Position numbers and translations under genes: made by a program. Under the pieces are notes generated by a model. It was not told the origin of the DNA. It saw only the letters and a list, made by a program, of their open reading frames with translations, and did not search any database. From contig JAXLRF010000014.1 of NCBI GenBank assembly GCA_046331225.1, positions 1-64,000 of the forward strand: a DNA stretch of 64,000 nt, in the 5' to 3' direction. This document shows, piece after piece, positions 8,986 to 16,561 of this stretch; the stretch's first letter is position 1; each line of letters opens with the position of its first letter. The DNA is from VFMC01 sp046331225. GTDB taxonomy: Bacteria; Actinomycetota; Acidimicrobiia; Acidimicrobiales; Ilumatobacteraceae.

Positions 8986-9666
8986 TCAGCCGCCCTGGGC
9001 GTTCTGGGCCGTCGTGATCAGCGTCGCGAGCCGGTCGATCGACGGCTGCACCACCACGCGCTCGCGGTCGTGCACGTCGTCGGTGGGCGGCAGCGGATCG
9101 CCGTCGCCGAGCCACGTGATGCGCAGCTCGGTCCACGCGCGGCCGTCGCCCATGATCGTGCCCTCCACCGGCCCGGCCACCCGATCGTCGGCGGTCGAGG
9201 CGGTGGGCGTGTCGGTGCGCACGAGGTCGAACACCACTCGCGAGGTGCGGCCGGGAGCGGCACCGACCACGGTGTGCGGCGGCACGCCGAACACGATCGT
9301 GTGGTCCATGCCGGCCTCCTTGTGTCGGTGCTTCTCGCGGAAGTCCTGGCGCGACTGCATGTCGATGAACGAGCGGCGCGTGGGGTACTGCACGATGCCG
9401 ATCCGGTCCCAACCGGTCGAGGCCGAGTCGTCGACCACGTCACCGAAGAACGCGACGACGGCACCGATGTCGGCGAGCACGTCGGTGGGTGCGTACTCGT
9501 CGTCGGCCTCCTTGCCGCTGCGGCCACCGTCGGTGCCGTCGCGGTAGGCCGCGCGCTCGCGGTACTTCATGTAGTTGACCATGAGCACCGGGCCGTCCTC
9601 GTCGGGCGGACAGTTCGCCAGACGGCCGGCGTAGTCGAAGTCGATCGTGCCGTATCGGGGTGCCAT
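8986..9666 (-). CDS. DUF1330-like conserved protein of unknown function
   Basis: The 226-residue soluble protein contains GPVLMVNYMKYRE near residue 25 and GWDRIGIVQYPTRRSFIDMQ near residue 85, followed by a DFREKHRHKEAGMDHTIVFG stretch. This looks like the dimeric alpha/beta-barrel (ferredoxin-like) fold of DUF1330 and related proteins, whose biochemical function is unknown. It is the first gene of the leftward operon and is translated from an ATG only 6 nt after a -10 element, so the transcript is probably leaderless. The operator-like palindrome at 9683-9701 lies in its promoter. Confidence 0.68.
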   Translation of the reverse strand: MAPRYGTIDFDYAGRLANCPPDEDGPVLMVNYMKYRERAAYRDGTDGGRSGKEADDEYAPTDVLADIGAVVAFFGDVVDDSASTGWDRIGIVQYPTRRSFIDMQSRQDFREKHRHKEAGMDHTIVFGVPPHTVVGAAPGRTSRVVFDLVRTDTPTASTADDRVAGPVEGTIMGDGRAWTELRITWLGDGDPLPPTDDVHDRERVVVQPSIDRLATLITTAQNAQGG

Positions 9667-9672
9667 GGAGGC

Positions 9673-9701
9673 ACCGTATCAATTGTCAGTCCACATGACA
9701 A
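9673..9701 (-). promoter_or_regulatory. Promoter and TetR-type operator of the leftward operon
   Basis: On the minus strand the -35 is TTGTCA (9696-9701), the spacer is 17 nt and the -10 is TACGGT (9673-9678), 6 nt before the ATG. A perfect inverted repeat, TTGTCA-N7-TGACAA (9683-9701), covers the -35 and the spacer. A TetR gene starts about 800 bases away, and the promoter at 11486-11514 has the same layout, so this is a likely repressor site. Confidence 0.65.
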
Positions 9702-9722
9702 GAGTCGTGCGCAGGATGGAAG

Positions 9723-9830
9723 TGCCCAGGGTGGGCGTTATGGTCCCGCGTTGGCCGGGGCGGGTCAGCGTGCCGGGACGGATGTGCCCAGGGTGGGCGT
9801 TTCGGTCCCGCGTCGGCCGGGGCGGGTCAG
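9723..9830. repeat. Two direct copies of a 46-bp intergenic repeat
   Basis: Copy 1 (9723-9768) and copy 2 (9785-9830) begin TGCCCAGGGTGGGCGTT and end GGCCGGGGCGGGTCAG, matching at 43 of 46 positions with a 62-bp period. The second copy runs into the last codon and stop of the TetR gene. Its internal GCCCAGGGTGGGC is a small palindrome and could help stop transcription. I see no coding potential. Confidence 0.8.
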
Positions 9831-10498
9831 GGGTCGAGGAGGCGGTGCAGGGTCCAGCGCCAGGTGGCCGCGGTGTCGGCGAGCGAGCGGGCGTGGTCGG
9901 TGCGCAACAGGTCGGCGACCTCGAACGTGGTGAGCACGTCGAGCGCGGCCTCGAGGTGCTCGCGTTCACGCGCCGGGCAGGCCTGGATCTCGGCGCGGAA
10001 CAGCCGGTGCAGCTGCTCGCGCAGGAAGCCGCGCGTGGTCTCGAGCTCGTCGGCCACCACCTGCTGGGTGGCGGCGAGCGAGCGCGACAGCCGGGCGACC
10101 GGACCGATCGCCTCGAACAGCGCGAGGCGACGCTCGACGAAGGTGTCGATCCGCTCGTCGAGTGTGGCGTCGGCCTTCACCCCGAGCGGTACGAGCGGCC
10201 GGGCGAACTCGAGCTGGCGCTCGATCGACGTGCGGGCGAGCTCGTCCTTGTCGGCGAAGTAGCGGAACACCGACCGGTGCGACACACCCGAGCGATCGGC
10301 CACCTCGGCGATGCTCGGTCGCGGGTTGCCCTCGCGGACCAGTGCCAGGTAGGCGTCGACCACCGCGTAGCGATTGCGGTCGCGGCGAGCGTGGCGGCCG
10401 TCGGCGCGCACGAGTCCGTCGGTGGCATCGGACTCGGTCTCGACTGCGGGCCCGTCGACCGCGCGGTCGTCCGGTGCTGCGGCGCGGCGGGTCGGCAT
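9827..10498 (-). CDS. TetR-family transcriptional regulator
   Basis: The 223-residue protein has a disordered, charged first 40 residues, then the TetR DNA-binding domain with the helix-turn-helix IAEVADRSGVSHRSVFRYFADKDEL at about residues 60-85. A variable C-terminal ligand domain ends RWTLHRLLDP. I choose the ATG at 10498 over the GTG one codon upstream because a -10 TAGGCT (10505-10510) lies 6 nt before it, as in other leaderless genes here. It sits between two catabolic-looking operons whose promoters share an operator-like motif, so I infer that it represses both and responds to a pathway substrate. Its own promoter lacks the motif. Confidence 0.85.
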   Translation of the reverse strand: MPTRRAAAPDDRAVDGPAVETESDATDGLVRADGRHARRDRNRYAVVDAYLALVREGNPRPSIAEVADRSGVSHRSVFRYFADKDELARTSIERQLEFARPLVPLGVKADATLDERIDTFVERRLALFEAIGPVARLSRSLAATQQVVADELETTRGFLREQLHRLFRAEIQACPAREREHLEAALDVLTTFEVADLLRTDHARSLADTAATWRWTLHRLLDP

Positions 10499-10548
10499 CA
10501 CGTCAGCCTACGCACGGGTGGGGTCGAGTCCTGATCCGCGGTCGTCCG

Positions 10549-11442
10549 TCACCCGACCGCGACGAAGCCCAGGCCGAGGCCGCCGTTGGTGACGGTGAGC
10601 GAGTCGGCCTCGATCGTGAACGTGACGGTGCCGGTGAACACCGCGACGACCGACGACTCGAGCTGCATCAGCTCGTCGCTGCACGCCTTCTTCGTCAGCA
10701 TGAGCGGACCGAGCACGAGCGTGTCGCCGTCGACCGTCGCCGTGGCCGACCCCGTGTTGCACCCGGTCGCCACGAGCAGCCGCCCGTCGACCAGCTGGAC
10801 GGTGGCCTTCGCATCGGCAGGAATGCTCGATGCGGTCTGCGTGTCCATCACGGTCGTGAGCGTCCAGGTGGTGCCCTCGAGCGGGCGGTCGGGATCGACG
10901 ACCTCGCGGTCGACGAACGTGATCGACTCGGTGCCCGACGTGAGGGTGAGGGTGTCGCCGTCGAGGGTGAGGGTGGGCGATGACGTGAGCAACGCGGCGA
11001 TGCGGTCGTCCTGGTCCATCCGATCCTGCTCGCAACCCATCTCGGTGCCCTCGAGCTGGCCGACGCGGATGGTGTCGCCGGTGAGCGTGTACGAGCCGCT
11101 GAACTGGTTGCAGCCGGCGTCGAAGCCGACCGAGTCGCCGTCCCAGAATCGCATGCGCACCCTGGTGCCTTCGACGAGGTCGAAGCCGGTGGTGGCGGTG
11201 GACAGGAAGGTGCGGCCGTCGAGCGATGCGGGGGCGGACGGCGTGGTGGTGGCGGGCATGGTCTCCGGTGTGGTGTCGGTGGTGTCGGTGGTGTCGGTGG
11301 TGTCGGTGGGGGCGGGGGATTCGGAGGCGGGCGGATCGGTGGTGTCGTCACCGCAGGCACTCAGTCCGAGCGCGGCGACGGCCGCGAGCACGACGAGGTG
11401 CCGGGGCATCCGGTGTCGGCGAAGGGTGTGCACGGGTGTCAT
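10549..11442 (-). CDS. Secreted lipoprotein with two META (HslJ-like) domains
   Basis: The 297-residue protein has an N-terminal signal peptide with a lipobox (AALGLSAC), so it should be a membrane-anchored lipoprotein. A short TDT-repeat linker follows, encoded by a GGTGTC microsatellite near 11272-11310. Two META domains come next (about 70-170 and 185-290), each with a paired-cysteine pattern such as FDAGCNQFSGSY...GCEQD and VATGCNTGS...KKACSD. META domains are found in HslJ and other envelope stress proteins; the exact role is unknown. A shorter start at the ATG at 11409 is possible. Confidence 0.82.
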   Translation of the reverse strand: MTPVHTLRRHRMPRHLVVLAAVAALGLSACGDDTTDPPASESPAPTDTTDTTDTTDTTPETMPATTTPSAPASLDGRTFLSTATTGFDLVEGTRVRMRFWDGDSVGFDAGCNQFSGSYTLTGDTIRVGQLEGTEMGCEQDRMDQDDRIAALLTSSPTLTLDGDTLTLTSGTESITFVDREVVDPDRPLEGTTWTLTTVMDTQTASSIPADAKATVQLVDGRLLVATGCNTGSATATVDGDTLVLGPLMLTKKACSDELMQLESSVVAVFTGTVTFTIEADSLTVTNGGLGLGFVAVG

Positions 11443-11485
11443 GCTCGTTCGACGTCGGGGGGACGACCAGCGGTTCCCCGCGCTA

Positions 11486-11514
11486 TTGACACATTCACTG
11501 ACACAACATAGGTT
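11486..11514 (+). promoter_or_regulatory. Promoter and operator-like site of the SDR/sulfatase operon
   Basis: A consensus -35 TTGACA (11486-11491), a 17-nt spacer and a -10 TAGGTT (11509-11514) precede the ATG at 11521 by 6 nt. Inside, TTGACA-N7-TGACAC (11486-11504) mirrors the palindrome at 9683-9701: both half-sites occupy the same positions relative to -35, -10 and start codon. Part of the match is explained by the -35 consensus itself. Confidence 0.62.
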
Positions 11515-11520
11515 GACCTG

Positions 11521-12261
11521 ATGACCGCTCGCCGTGTGGCTCTCGTTGCCGGAGCCGGCTTCTACGTCGGCCCCTCGCTCGCTCGTCTGTTGGCCTCCCG
11601 GGGCCACGACCTCGTCCTCGGCGATCCGCCCGACGACCTCGTCGCCGAGTTCGAGGCGGCCGGCACCGCCGTCGAGGTGGTGAAGGGCGCTCGCGACCTC
11701 TCGGTCCCGGGTGCCGCCCAGCAGCTCGTCGACGCCGGCATGGCCCGCTTCGGACGGATCGACTCGGCCACCGCGTTCACCGGCCTCATCGTCACCGGCC
11801 GGTTCATGAACTCGTCGGTCGACGACTACCGCTCGGTGATGGAGGGCTGCATGGTGGCCCCGTACGAGTTCATGAAGGCGGTGCTGCCTCCGATGATCGA
11901 GGCGCAGGACGGCCAGGTGCTCGTCATCACCAGCGCCAGCGCGGCCCGGGCCACGCCCGGTGCGCCGCTCTACTCGTCGGCCCGCGCCGGTGCCACACAC
12001 CTGGTGCGCAACGTCGCCCACGAGGTCGCCCGCAACCGTGTGCAGGTGAACGCGGTCGGCACCAACTTCATGGACTTCCCCGAGTTCCGTCGCGCCAGCG
12101 GCGCCGACGACCCGGCCGTGCGCGCCAAGCTCGAGGCCCAGGTGCCGCTCGGTCGCCTCGGCACGATGGAGGAGTTCGCGCACTTCTGCGCGCCCTACGT
12201 CGACGGCACCAGCCGCTTCACCACCGGGCAGTTCACGTCGTACGCAGGAGGCTGGGCGTGA
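11521..12261 (+). CDS. Short-chain dehydrogenase/reductase family protein
   Basis: The 246-residue protein has the Rossmann start VALVAGAGFYVGPSLARLLA, an atypical nucleotide loop, then TSASAARATPGAPLYSSAR with Tyr151. The catalytic lysine four residues after this tyrosine is replaced by Arg155, and the first glycine motif is also unusual. It may therefore be a divergent oxidoreductase or a catalytically weak member. The tail has the usual GRLGTMEEFAHF segment. It is the first gene of a three-gene operon, and its stop overlaps the GTG of the sulfatase. The start is supported by the leaderless promoter. Confidence 0.83.
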   Translation: MTARRVALVAGAGFYVGPSLARLLASRGHDLVLGDPPDDLVAEFEAAGTAVEVVKGARDLSVPGAAQQLVDAGMARFGRIDSATAFTGLIVTGRFMNSSVDDYRSVMEGCMVAPYEFMKAVLPPMIEAQDGQVLVITSASAARATPGAPLYSSARAGATHLVRNVAHEVARNRVQVNAVGTNFMDFPEFRRASGADDPAVRAKLEAQVPLGRLGTMEEFAHFCAPYVDGTSRFTTGQFTSYAGGWA

Positions 12262-14522
12262 GCAGCATCTACGAGCCCGACTTCGGCGGCCACATCGGTC
12301 GCACCCATCGCGACTCCACCCCGTGGTGGCCGCCGCTGCCCGCGGGGCTCGGCAAGTCGAACGTGGTGATGATCGTCCTCGACGACCTGGGCTTCGCGCA
12401 CTTCGGCGCGTACGGCAGCACGCTCACCTCGCCCAACGTCGACCGCCTCGCCGCCAACGGCCTGCGCTACACGAGCTTCCACACCACCGCGCTCTGCTCG
12501 CCGACACGGGCCGCGCTGCTGACCGGCCGCAATCACCACAGCGTCGGCATGCGCGGCGTCAGCAACTGGAACACCGGCTATCCGCACATGCGCGGCGGCA
12601 TCGCCAAGCGCGCCGCCACCGTGGCCGAGGTGCTGCGCGAGCACGGCTACGCCACGTTCGCCACCGGCAAGTGGCACCTGGCGCCGATGGAGGAGACCTC
12701 GGCCGCCGGCCCGCATCACAACTGGCCGCTGCAGAAGGGCTTCGACAAGTTCTACGGCTTCCTGCAGGGCGAGACCGACCAGTTCTACCCCGAGCTCACG
12801 CGCGACAACACGCACATCGACCCGCCCGGTCGCCCCGAGGACGGCTACCACGTCAGCGAGGACATCGTCGACCAGTCGATCGCGTACATCAACGACCTCG
12901 TGTCGGTGCGCCCCGACCGTCCGTTCTTCCTCTACGTCGCCTTCGGCGCGATGCACGCGCCGCACCAGGCGCCGCAGTCGTACCTCGACAAGTGGCGCGG
13001 CAAGTTCGACGAGGGCTACGAGGTGATCCGCCAGCGCTGGTTCGAGCGCCAGCTCGAGCTCGGCATCGTGCCGCCCGACACCACGCTGGCACCGCTCAAC
13101 CCGGGCGTGCCCAAGTGGACCGACCTCACCGACAACCAGCGGGCGTTCTCGTGCCGGTTGCAGGAAGCGTTCGCGGCGATGCTCGAGCACACCGACGACC
13201 AGATCGGCCGGCTCGTCGAGTACCTCGAGCAGCGCGACCTGATCGACGACACGGTGATCCTCGTGATGAGCGACAACGGCGCCAGCCGCGAGGGCGGACC
13301 GTTCGGCGTGATGGACGAGTTCAGCTTCTTCAACGGCATGTGGGAGGACATCGACGCGATCGTGGCCGACCGCCTCGACGACATCGGTGGCCCGCACTCG
13401 CACAGCAACTACCCGTGGGGCTGGGCGCAGGCAGGCAACTCGCCGCTGCGCTGGTACAAGCAGAACACCTACGGCGGTGGCGTGCGCGACCCGCTGATCG
13501 TGCACTGGCCGAAGGGCATCGGCAGCGACGTCGCCGGCGGCATCCGCCGCCAGTTCTGCCACGCCGTCGACATCACCCCCACACTGCTCGAGATCGTCGG
13601 CGCCACGGCACCGACCAGCTGGAACGGCGTCGACCAGCTGCCGATGCACGGTGCGAGCATCGTGCCCACCTTCGGCCAGCCCGACGCGCCGCCGCAGCGG
13701 CACGTGCAGTACTTCGAGCAGATGGGCCATCGCGGCATCTGGGTCGACGGGTGGAAGGCCACCACCTACCACGAGGCCGGCCAGCCGTTCGAGAACGACA
13801 CGTGGGGTCTGTTCCACCTCGACGAGGACTTCAGCGAGTGCCACGACCTCGCGGCCGAACACCCCGACAAGCTGCAGGCGTTGGTCGAGCAGTGGTGGGT
13901 CGAGGCCGGCGACAAGGGTGTGCTGCCGCTCGACGACCGTACGGTCGAGCTGTTCGGGGGCGCGCCACGTCCGGGCACGGTGCACGCCCGCGGCTCGTAC
14001 ACCTACGTGCCGCCGCTGTCGCACATCCCGTCCGATCCGTCGCCGCCGCTCGGCGCGCGTGCGTGGACCGTCACGGCCGACGTCACCGTCGAGCCCGGCT
14101 TCGAGGGCGTCATCTACGCGCGCGGCAGCCACAACGTCGGCCACAGCTTCTTCGTGAAGGACGGCCAGCTGCACTTCGACTACAACGCGCTCGGCACGCA
14201 CACGCGGGTCACCGCGCCGCTGACGCTGTCGGCCGGTCGTCACGCGATCACCGCCCGCTTCGACCGCGACGGCAAGGCCGGCACGATCACGATCGGCGCC
14301 GACGGCGCCGACCTCGCCACGGCCGCGATCCCGCGGATCGTGCGCATGCTCGGCAGCACCGGCACCGACATCGGCCGCGACGCCTTGTCGCCCGTGGTCG
14401 ACGACTACGAGGGGCCGTTCCCGTTCACGGGCACGATCCACTCGGTCAGCTTCGACATCCGTTCCAAGCGCGACACGGGCGACATCGCCGCCACGGCCGC
14501 CACCGAGCTCGCACGGGAGTGA
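12258..14522 (+). CDS. Large arylsulfatase (FGly type, CSPTR)
   Basis: The 754-residue protein has an N-terminal sulfatase domain: VVMIVLDDLGFAHFGAYG gives the two metal-binding aspartates, residues 80-84 are C-S-P-T-R with Cys80 as the formylglycine precursor, and GKWHL and VMSDNGAS supply further active-site residues. The last 170 residues form a beta-rich extension. It belongs to the large arylsulfatase group that cleaves alkyl or aryl sulfate esters. No signal peptide is visible. The GTG start overlaps the SDR stop (GTGA), so the two are coupled. The substrate is unknown; desulfation of an organic sulfate is the natural reading. Confidence 0.9.
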   Translation: MSSIYEPDFGGHIGRTHRDSTPWWPPLPAGLGKSNVVMIVLDDLGFAHFGAYGSTLTSPNVDRLAANGLRYTSFHTTALCSPTRAALLTGRNHHSVGMRGVSNWNTGYPHMRGGIAKRAATVAEVLREHGYATFATGKWHLAPMEETSAAGPHHNWPLQKGFDKFYGFLQGETDQFYPELTRDNTHIDPPGRPEDGYHVSEDIVDQSIAYINDLVSVRPDRPFFLYVAFGAMHAPHQAPQSYLDKWRGKFDEGYEVIRQRWFERQLELGIVPPDTTLAPLNPGVPKWTDLTDNQRAFSCRLQEAFAAMLEHTDDQIGRLVEYLEQRDLIDDTVILVMSDNGASREGGPFGVMDEFSFFNGMWEDIDAIVADRLDDIGGPHSHSNYPWGWAQAGNSPLRWYKQNTYGGGVRDPLIVHWPKGIGSDVAGGIRRQFCHAVDITPTLLEIVGATAPTSWNGVDQLPMHGASIVPTFGQPDAPPQRHVQYFEQMGHRGIWVDGWKATTYHEAGQPFENDTWGLFHLDEDFSECHDLAAEHPDKLQALVEQWWVEAGDKGVLPLDDRTVELFGGAPRPGTVHARGSYTYVPPLSHIPSDPSPPLGARAWTVTADVTVEPGFEGVIYARGSHNVGHSFFVKDGQLHFDYNALGTHTRVTAPLTLSAGRHAITARFDRDGKAGTITIGADGADLATAAIPRIVRMLGSTGTDIGRDALSPVVDDYEGPFPFTGTIHSVSFDIRSKRDTGDIAATAATELARE

Positions 14523-14526
14523 CCCC

Positions 14527-15114
14527 ATGACCGACACCAGCACCACCAGCAACCCGCTCGTCCTCGACTCGCTGCAGCGCCGGATGAAGGCGCTCGAGTC
14601 GCTGTACGAGCAGGCCGTCACCACGATGGACCTCGAGCACGTCAACCACTTCGAACGGCCCGGCGTGCTGCCGATCGCGTTCAGCCTGTTCCACTACCTG
14701 AACATGCACGACGCCTCGTTCATGATGCTGACCGGCCAGGCGCCGATCTGGAACCCCGAGTGGCAGGCGCGCGTGCAGATGGCGATCGACGATCACGGCA
14801 AGCACAAGACGGTCGACGAGATGATCCACCAGCGGATCGGCGACTACGACGCGTACATCGAGTACCAGCGCGCCGTGTTCGCCCGCAGCCACGCGCACCT
14901 GGCGGCGATGGACCCGGCCGAGCTCGACCGTGTGGTGATCACGCGCCCGTTCCCGCCCCAGATCGCGACCACCTACAGCGCGCGTGTGGCGGGCGAACAG
15001 GGCATCACCGTGCTCGACGGCTGGGAGTGCTGGATCTACCAGCACGGCCTGCGCCACATGGGCGAGATCGAACTCGCCCGAGGCCTCGTCGGCCTCGGCG
15101 GTATGACCAGCTGA
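14527..15114 (+). CDS. DinB-like four-helix protein
   Basis: The 195-residue all-helical protein has histidines placed as in DinB/YfiT-type metal-binding bundles: one in FHYLNMHDAS (about residue 58-63) and two near the end in YQHGLRHMGEIELARGL. DinB-like proteins often act as thiol S-transferases or are uncharacterised. It starts 4 nt after the sulfatase stop with GGGAGTGACCCC before the ATG, so it is the third gene of the operon. Its role in that operon is unknown. Confidence 0.72.
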   Translation: MTDTSTTSNPLVLDSLQRRMKALESLYEQAVTTMDLEHVNHFERPGVLPIAFSLFHYLNMHDASFMMLTGQAPIWNPEWQARVQMAIDDHGKHKTVDEMIHQRIGDYDAYIEYQRAVFARSHAHLAAMDPAELDRVVITRPFPPQIATTYSARVAGEQGITVLDGWECWIYQHGLRHMGEIELARGLVGLGGMTS

Positions 15115-15121
15115 ACCAACG

Positions 15122-15162
15122 CGATGAGAGATGCGGTCGCCACCGCCGCTCATCGCTCATCG
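15122..15162. repeat. 41-bp palindromic repeat, copy A
   Basis: The left arm CGATGAGAGATG, a 17-base loop and the right arm CATCGCTCATCG (one mismatch from a perfect palindrome) lie between the convergent DinB-like and flavoprotein genes. It is the same element as 16460-16500 and 16521-16561. It could act as a bidirectional terminator. Confidence 0.85.
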
Positions 15163-15171
15163 CGACCCGGG

Positions 15172-16389
15172 TCAGGCTGCGGCGCGGGTGCGGCGGAGCA
15201 GGGGGTCGGCCAGGCGAAGCGCCCGGTCGGCGACCTTCAGCACCGTGCCGGCCGCGCCCGGGGTGGCGCTGTCGACCAGGTTGCCCATCACGGCGAGCGT
15301 GACGTCGGCCGCGGCCTGGGTGCCGACGGCGACGCGCAGGCCAGGCTTCAGCAGCCACGGATGACCGATCAGGAAGCTGAACCGGCGGCCGGTGCGCAGG
15401 AAGCTGTCGAACCGCTCGCCGATCAGCTGGTCGTACACGGCCGGCGCGGTGGCCGGGTTGGCCAGGAACAGCTGCGCGGCCAGCATGCCGCTCTCCAACC
15501 CGTAGTCGATGCCCTCGCCGTTCATCGGGTTGACGAAACCGGCCGCGTCGCCGACGGCCAGCCATCCGTCGCCGTGGCGCTTGAGGCAGCTCATCGGCAG
15601 GCGCCACGCGCGCGGCTTGTCGACGTAGTCGCCGAGGCCCCACGCCTCACGCTCGATCGCCAGGTACTGGTCGAGGAGCTTGTTGAGGTTGAGCTGCTTG
15701 AAGCCGCGCATGGTGCTGAGCGCGCCGACCCCGATGTTGACGGTGCCGTCGCCGGCGGGGAACAGCCAGCCGTAGCCGGGGACGGGCGTGCCGTGCTCGT
15801 CGCGCAACGACAGCCGGGCCTCGAGGTGACGATCGGCGTGGCGCGGCGACGGCGCATAGGCGCGGATCGCGAGACCGAACGGCTCGTCCGGATCGCGCTC
15901 GGCGCCGAGGATCTTGGCCGCCGCACCCTGCGCACCCGCGGCGAGGATCGTGAGCGGTGCTCGCCACTGCTCGCCGCCGGCACGCACGCCGACGACCCGC
16001 CCGCCCTCGAGCTCGGGCAGCGCCTCGGTCTCGAACCGTACGTCGGCGCCCGCGGCGATCGCGACGTCGATCAGGTGCGTGTCGAAGCGATGGCGCGGCC
16101 ACACGGCGCCGTGGCTCGGGAACCGGCCACCGTCCGGCCACGACAGCTCGCGGGTGCTGTTGAACGCGATCATCCGCACGCCGACGGTGCGATGCGCGGG
16201 CGACAGGTCGATGCCGAGGTCGTCGAGCGCCTTCACGGCTCGCGGCGTGAGGCCGTCGCCGCACACCTTGTCGCGGCCGTGCGGTCCCTTCTCGAACAGC
16301 GTGACCCGCACGCCCGCGCGGGCGGCCACGATGGCCGCCGCGGCGCCGGCGGGTCCGCCGCCGATGATGAGCAGGTCGCGCTGGTTCAC
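15172..16389 (-). CDS. Geranylgeranyl-reductase-family flavoprotein
   Basis: The 405-residue protein starts with an FAD-binding dinucleotide fold (LLIIGGGPAGAAAAI), then EKGPHGRDKVCGDGLTPRAV, the signature of the geranylgeranyl reductase / FixC-like family, and later WLAVGDAAGFVNPMNGEGI, the second FAD-binding motif. Members reduce isoprenoid or polyene double bonds or act as monooxygenases. It lies downstream of oleA-oleBC-oleD on the same strand, which suggests a link to hydrocarbon modification, but a 160-base gap with two palindromic repeats separates it from oleD. The GTG at 16389 precedes the FAD motif directly; the open frame upstream runs into the repeats. Confidence 0.83.
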   Translation of the reverse strand: MNQRDLLIIGGGPAGAAAAIVAARAGVRVTLFEKGPHGRDKVCGDGLTPRAVKALDDLGIDLSPAHRTVGVRMIAFNSTRELSWPDGGRFPSHGAVWPRHRFDTHLIDVAIAAGADVRFETEALPELEGGRVVGVRAGGEQWRAPLTILAAGAQGAAAKILGAERDPDEPFGLAIRAYAPSPRHADRHLEARLSLRDEHGTPVPGYGWLFPAGDGTVNIGVGALSTMRGFKQLNLNKLLDQYLAIEREAWGLGDYVDKPRAWRLPMSCLKRHGDGWLAVGDAAGFVNPMNGEGIDYGLESGMLAAQLFLANPATAPAVYDQLIGERFDSFLRTGRRFSFLIGHPWLLKPGLRVAVGTQAAADVTLAVMGNLVDSATPGAAGTVLKVADRALRLADPLLRRTRAAA

Positions 16390-16459
16390 GGGCCGACAGC
16401 CTGCCAGCCGCGACCCGTCCGCGCCCACCGAGCCCCGGCGGATTCCGTCACACATCCAG

Positions 16460-16500
16460 CGATGAGAGATGAGCGCCGGTGCCGACCGCATCTCTCATCG
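16460..16500. repeat. 41-bp palindromic repeat, copy B (inverted)
   Basis: Two perfect 12-base arms (CGATGAGAGATG and CATCTCTCATCG) flank a 17-base loop. Read on the minus strand, the loop matches that of copy C at 13 of 17 positions, so this copy is inverted relative to A and C. It lies 71 bases upstream of the flavoprotein start. Confidence 0.85.
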
Positions 16501-16520
16501 CGGTCGATTCCGCCCGCCGT

Positions 16521-16561
16521 CGATGAGAGATGCGGTCGCCAGGGCCGCTCATCTCTCATCG
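16521..16561. repeat. 41-bp palindromic repeat, copy C, overlapping the oleD 3' end
   Basis: It has perfect 12-base arms around a 17-base loop and is 20 bases from copy B. The right arm contains the oleD stop codon (16556-16558, TGA on the minus strand), so the element supplies the end of that gene. Confidence 0.85.

Noticed and set aside
11272..11310. GGTGTC microsatellite as a possible regulatory or phase-variable repeat
   Set aside because: The unit keeps the reading frame (TDT linker of a lipoprotein), so length changes would only alter a flexible spacer.
12195..14645. An 816-codon minus-strand frame opposite the arylsulfatase
   Set aside because: The plus strand carries a complete sulfatase with active-site motifs; the reverse frame has no recognisable domain and the composition typical of antisense high-GC frames.
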